Origin: Acinetobacter harbinensis
GTDB taxonomy: Bacteria > Pseudomonadota > Gammaproteobacteria > Pseudomonadales > Moraxellaceae
Length of the DNA: 56,815 bases
Assembly (NCBI RefSeq): GCF_000816495.1
Contig: NZ_JXBK01000001.1
Location: 591,234 to 648,048, forward strand
Direction: 5' to 3'
Part shown: piece after piece, positions 56,468-56,815 of the stretch
Numbering within the stretch: the first letter of the stretch is position 1
Layout of the letters: every line of letters starts with the position of its first letter
The notes under the pieces: model-generated
The model's input: the letters and a program-made list of their open reading frames with translations, nothing else
What the model was told of the DNA's origin: nothing
The model's database searches: none
Translations under genes and position numbers: made by a program

Positions 56468-56815
56468 CGTAATTCTTTCTGATGGATACGGCTTAAGTCT
56501 GTGTTCAAAGGCGGCTTTATATCGAGAGAGAATCATCCTAAGCCACTTCTCTTTTTTAACCAAAAGGGGGGAGTGGGTTAGATTAAAATACCCAGCAATA
56601 TCGAGGTTGCTCTTGGCGTGAATACACACGTGGCCTTGTGCATAGAAGCTTCAGAAATAGCTTTATTACGAGTGCCTTAGTTTTCAGCAAATACCTAAAA
56701 ACTGCATTCAATGATTTCTCATCTCAAACTGAATGTTTAGTAACCTGAGTTCGACGAAATATTTTAGCTTTTTAGCAAGTTTTGGAAAGTTGGCTTATTT
56801 GGATTTAAGCAATAA
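56468..56815. other. Non-coding tail after ftsW, 348 bp, with possible transposase relic
   Basis: No intact gene. Besides the REP-like repeat, codons from about 56597 to 56680 read IEVALGVNTHVALCIEASE and then ALLRVP and a stop. This has the flavour of the N-terminus of IS110-type transposases (a G-V-D-x-H strand followed by a valine/alanine-rich strand), but it is only about 26 codons long. The rest is AT-rich sequence with no recognised feature. Confidence 0.3.
56531..56585. repeat. Imperfect inverted repeat, REP-like
   Basis: AATC-TAA-GCCACTTCTCTTTT on the left and AAAAGGGGGGAGTGG-GTTA-GATTA on the right form an imperfect long stem (about 20 bp counting G-U pairs) around a short TTAACC loop. 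It resembles short intergenic repeats common in Acinetobacter genomes, recalled rather than checked. It may also act as a weak terminator for ftsW. Confidence 0.5.

Noticed and set aside
56415..56621. 68-codon frame overlapping the end of ftsW
   Set aside because: Mostly inside ftsW in another frame and the REP-like repeat; no ribosome-binding site or domain.

Overview
The window reads as chromosomal DNA of an Acinetobacter (Moraxellaceae, Gammaproteobacteria). The signs are the composition (roughly 42-45% G+C by eye), ParC with Acinetobacter-style numbering (Ser84/Glu88), two TorF/TIGR02001-type porins beside an OprD-type porin, a rib operon that contains a D12-class adenine methyltransferase, and gene orders such as pepA-holC, lptF-lptG, xerD-dsbC and murD-ftsW. 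Almost everything is core chromosome. I see no tRNA or rRNA gene, CRISPR array, prophage or intact insertion sequence. The only trace of mobile DNA is a possible transposase relic in the last 350 bp.

Layout. 0.1-11 kb: two MFS exporters, a YgiQ-type radical SAM protein, a DUF2726 protein, RidA, DinB, a membrane-anchored GH25 lysozyme, a PiT-like permease preceded by a three-unit Pho-box-like array, and a LOG-family nucleosidase. 11-20 kb: a TerC/CBS/CorC protein, a YchJ-like protein, a TRIC-type channel, a NiaP-like transporter, ParC and FadD. 20-27.4 kb: small membrane proteins, inorganic pyrophosphatase, an OprD porin, two TorF porins, an uninterrupted comM and ubiK. 27.6-29.5 kb: glnK-amtB, each gene with its own sigma-54-type promoter. 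29.6-33.2 kb: nrdR-ribD-methyltransferase-ribE. 33.3-38.7 kb: a DedA protein, pepA-holC-coiled-coil protein (minus strand) divergent from lptF-lptG. 38.9-46.6 kb: gpmI, ctpA, a gacA-like-pilS-pilR cluster on the minus strand, and pbpG. 46.7-51.2 kb: hom-thrC, dsbC and xerD. 51.3-56.5 kb: Fur-type promoter, feoA-feoB-small Cys-rich protein, then murD-ftsW.

How the genes fit together. The window mixes envelope building (lptFG, murD, ftsW, pbpG, ctpA, GH25), nutrient uptake under visible transcriptional logic (ammonium by sigma-54, probable phosphate by a Pho box, ferrous iron by Fur), vitamin and amino acid metabolism (riboflavin, niacin uptake, threonine) and DNA maintenance (parC, holC, dinB, xerD, comM, nrdR, methyltransferase). 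Start sites were often moved inward from the longest open frame on the basis of ribosome-binding sites; each case is stated in the entry.

I did not find a clearly unprecedented multi-gene system. The strongest unusual signals are regulatory: the Pho-box array on the PiT-like gene, the second and better sigma-54 promoter inside glnK-amtB, inverted repeats placed on several promoters, the orphan methyltransferase inside the riboflavin operon, and a GacA-type regulator directly upstream of pilSR.
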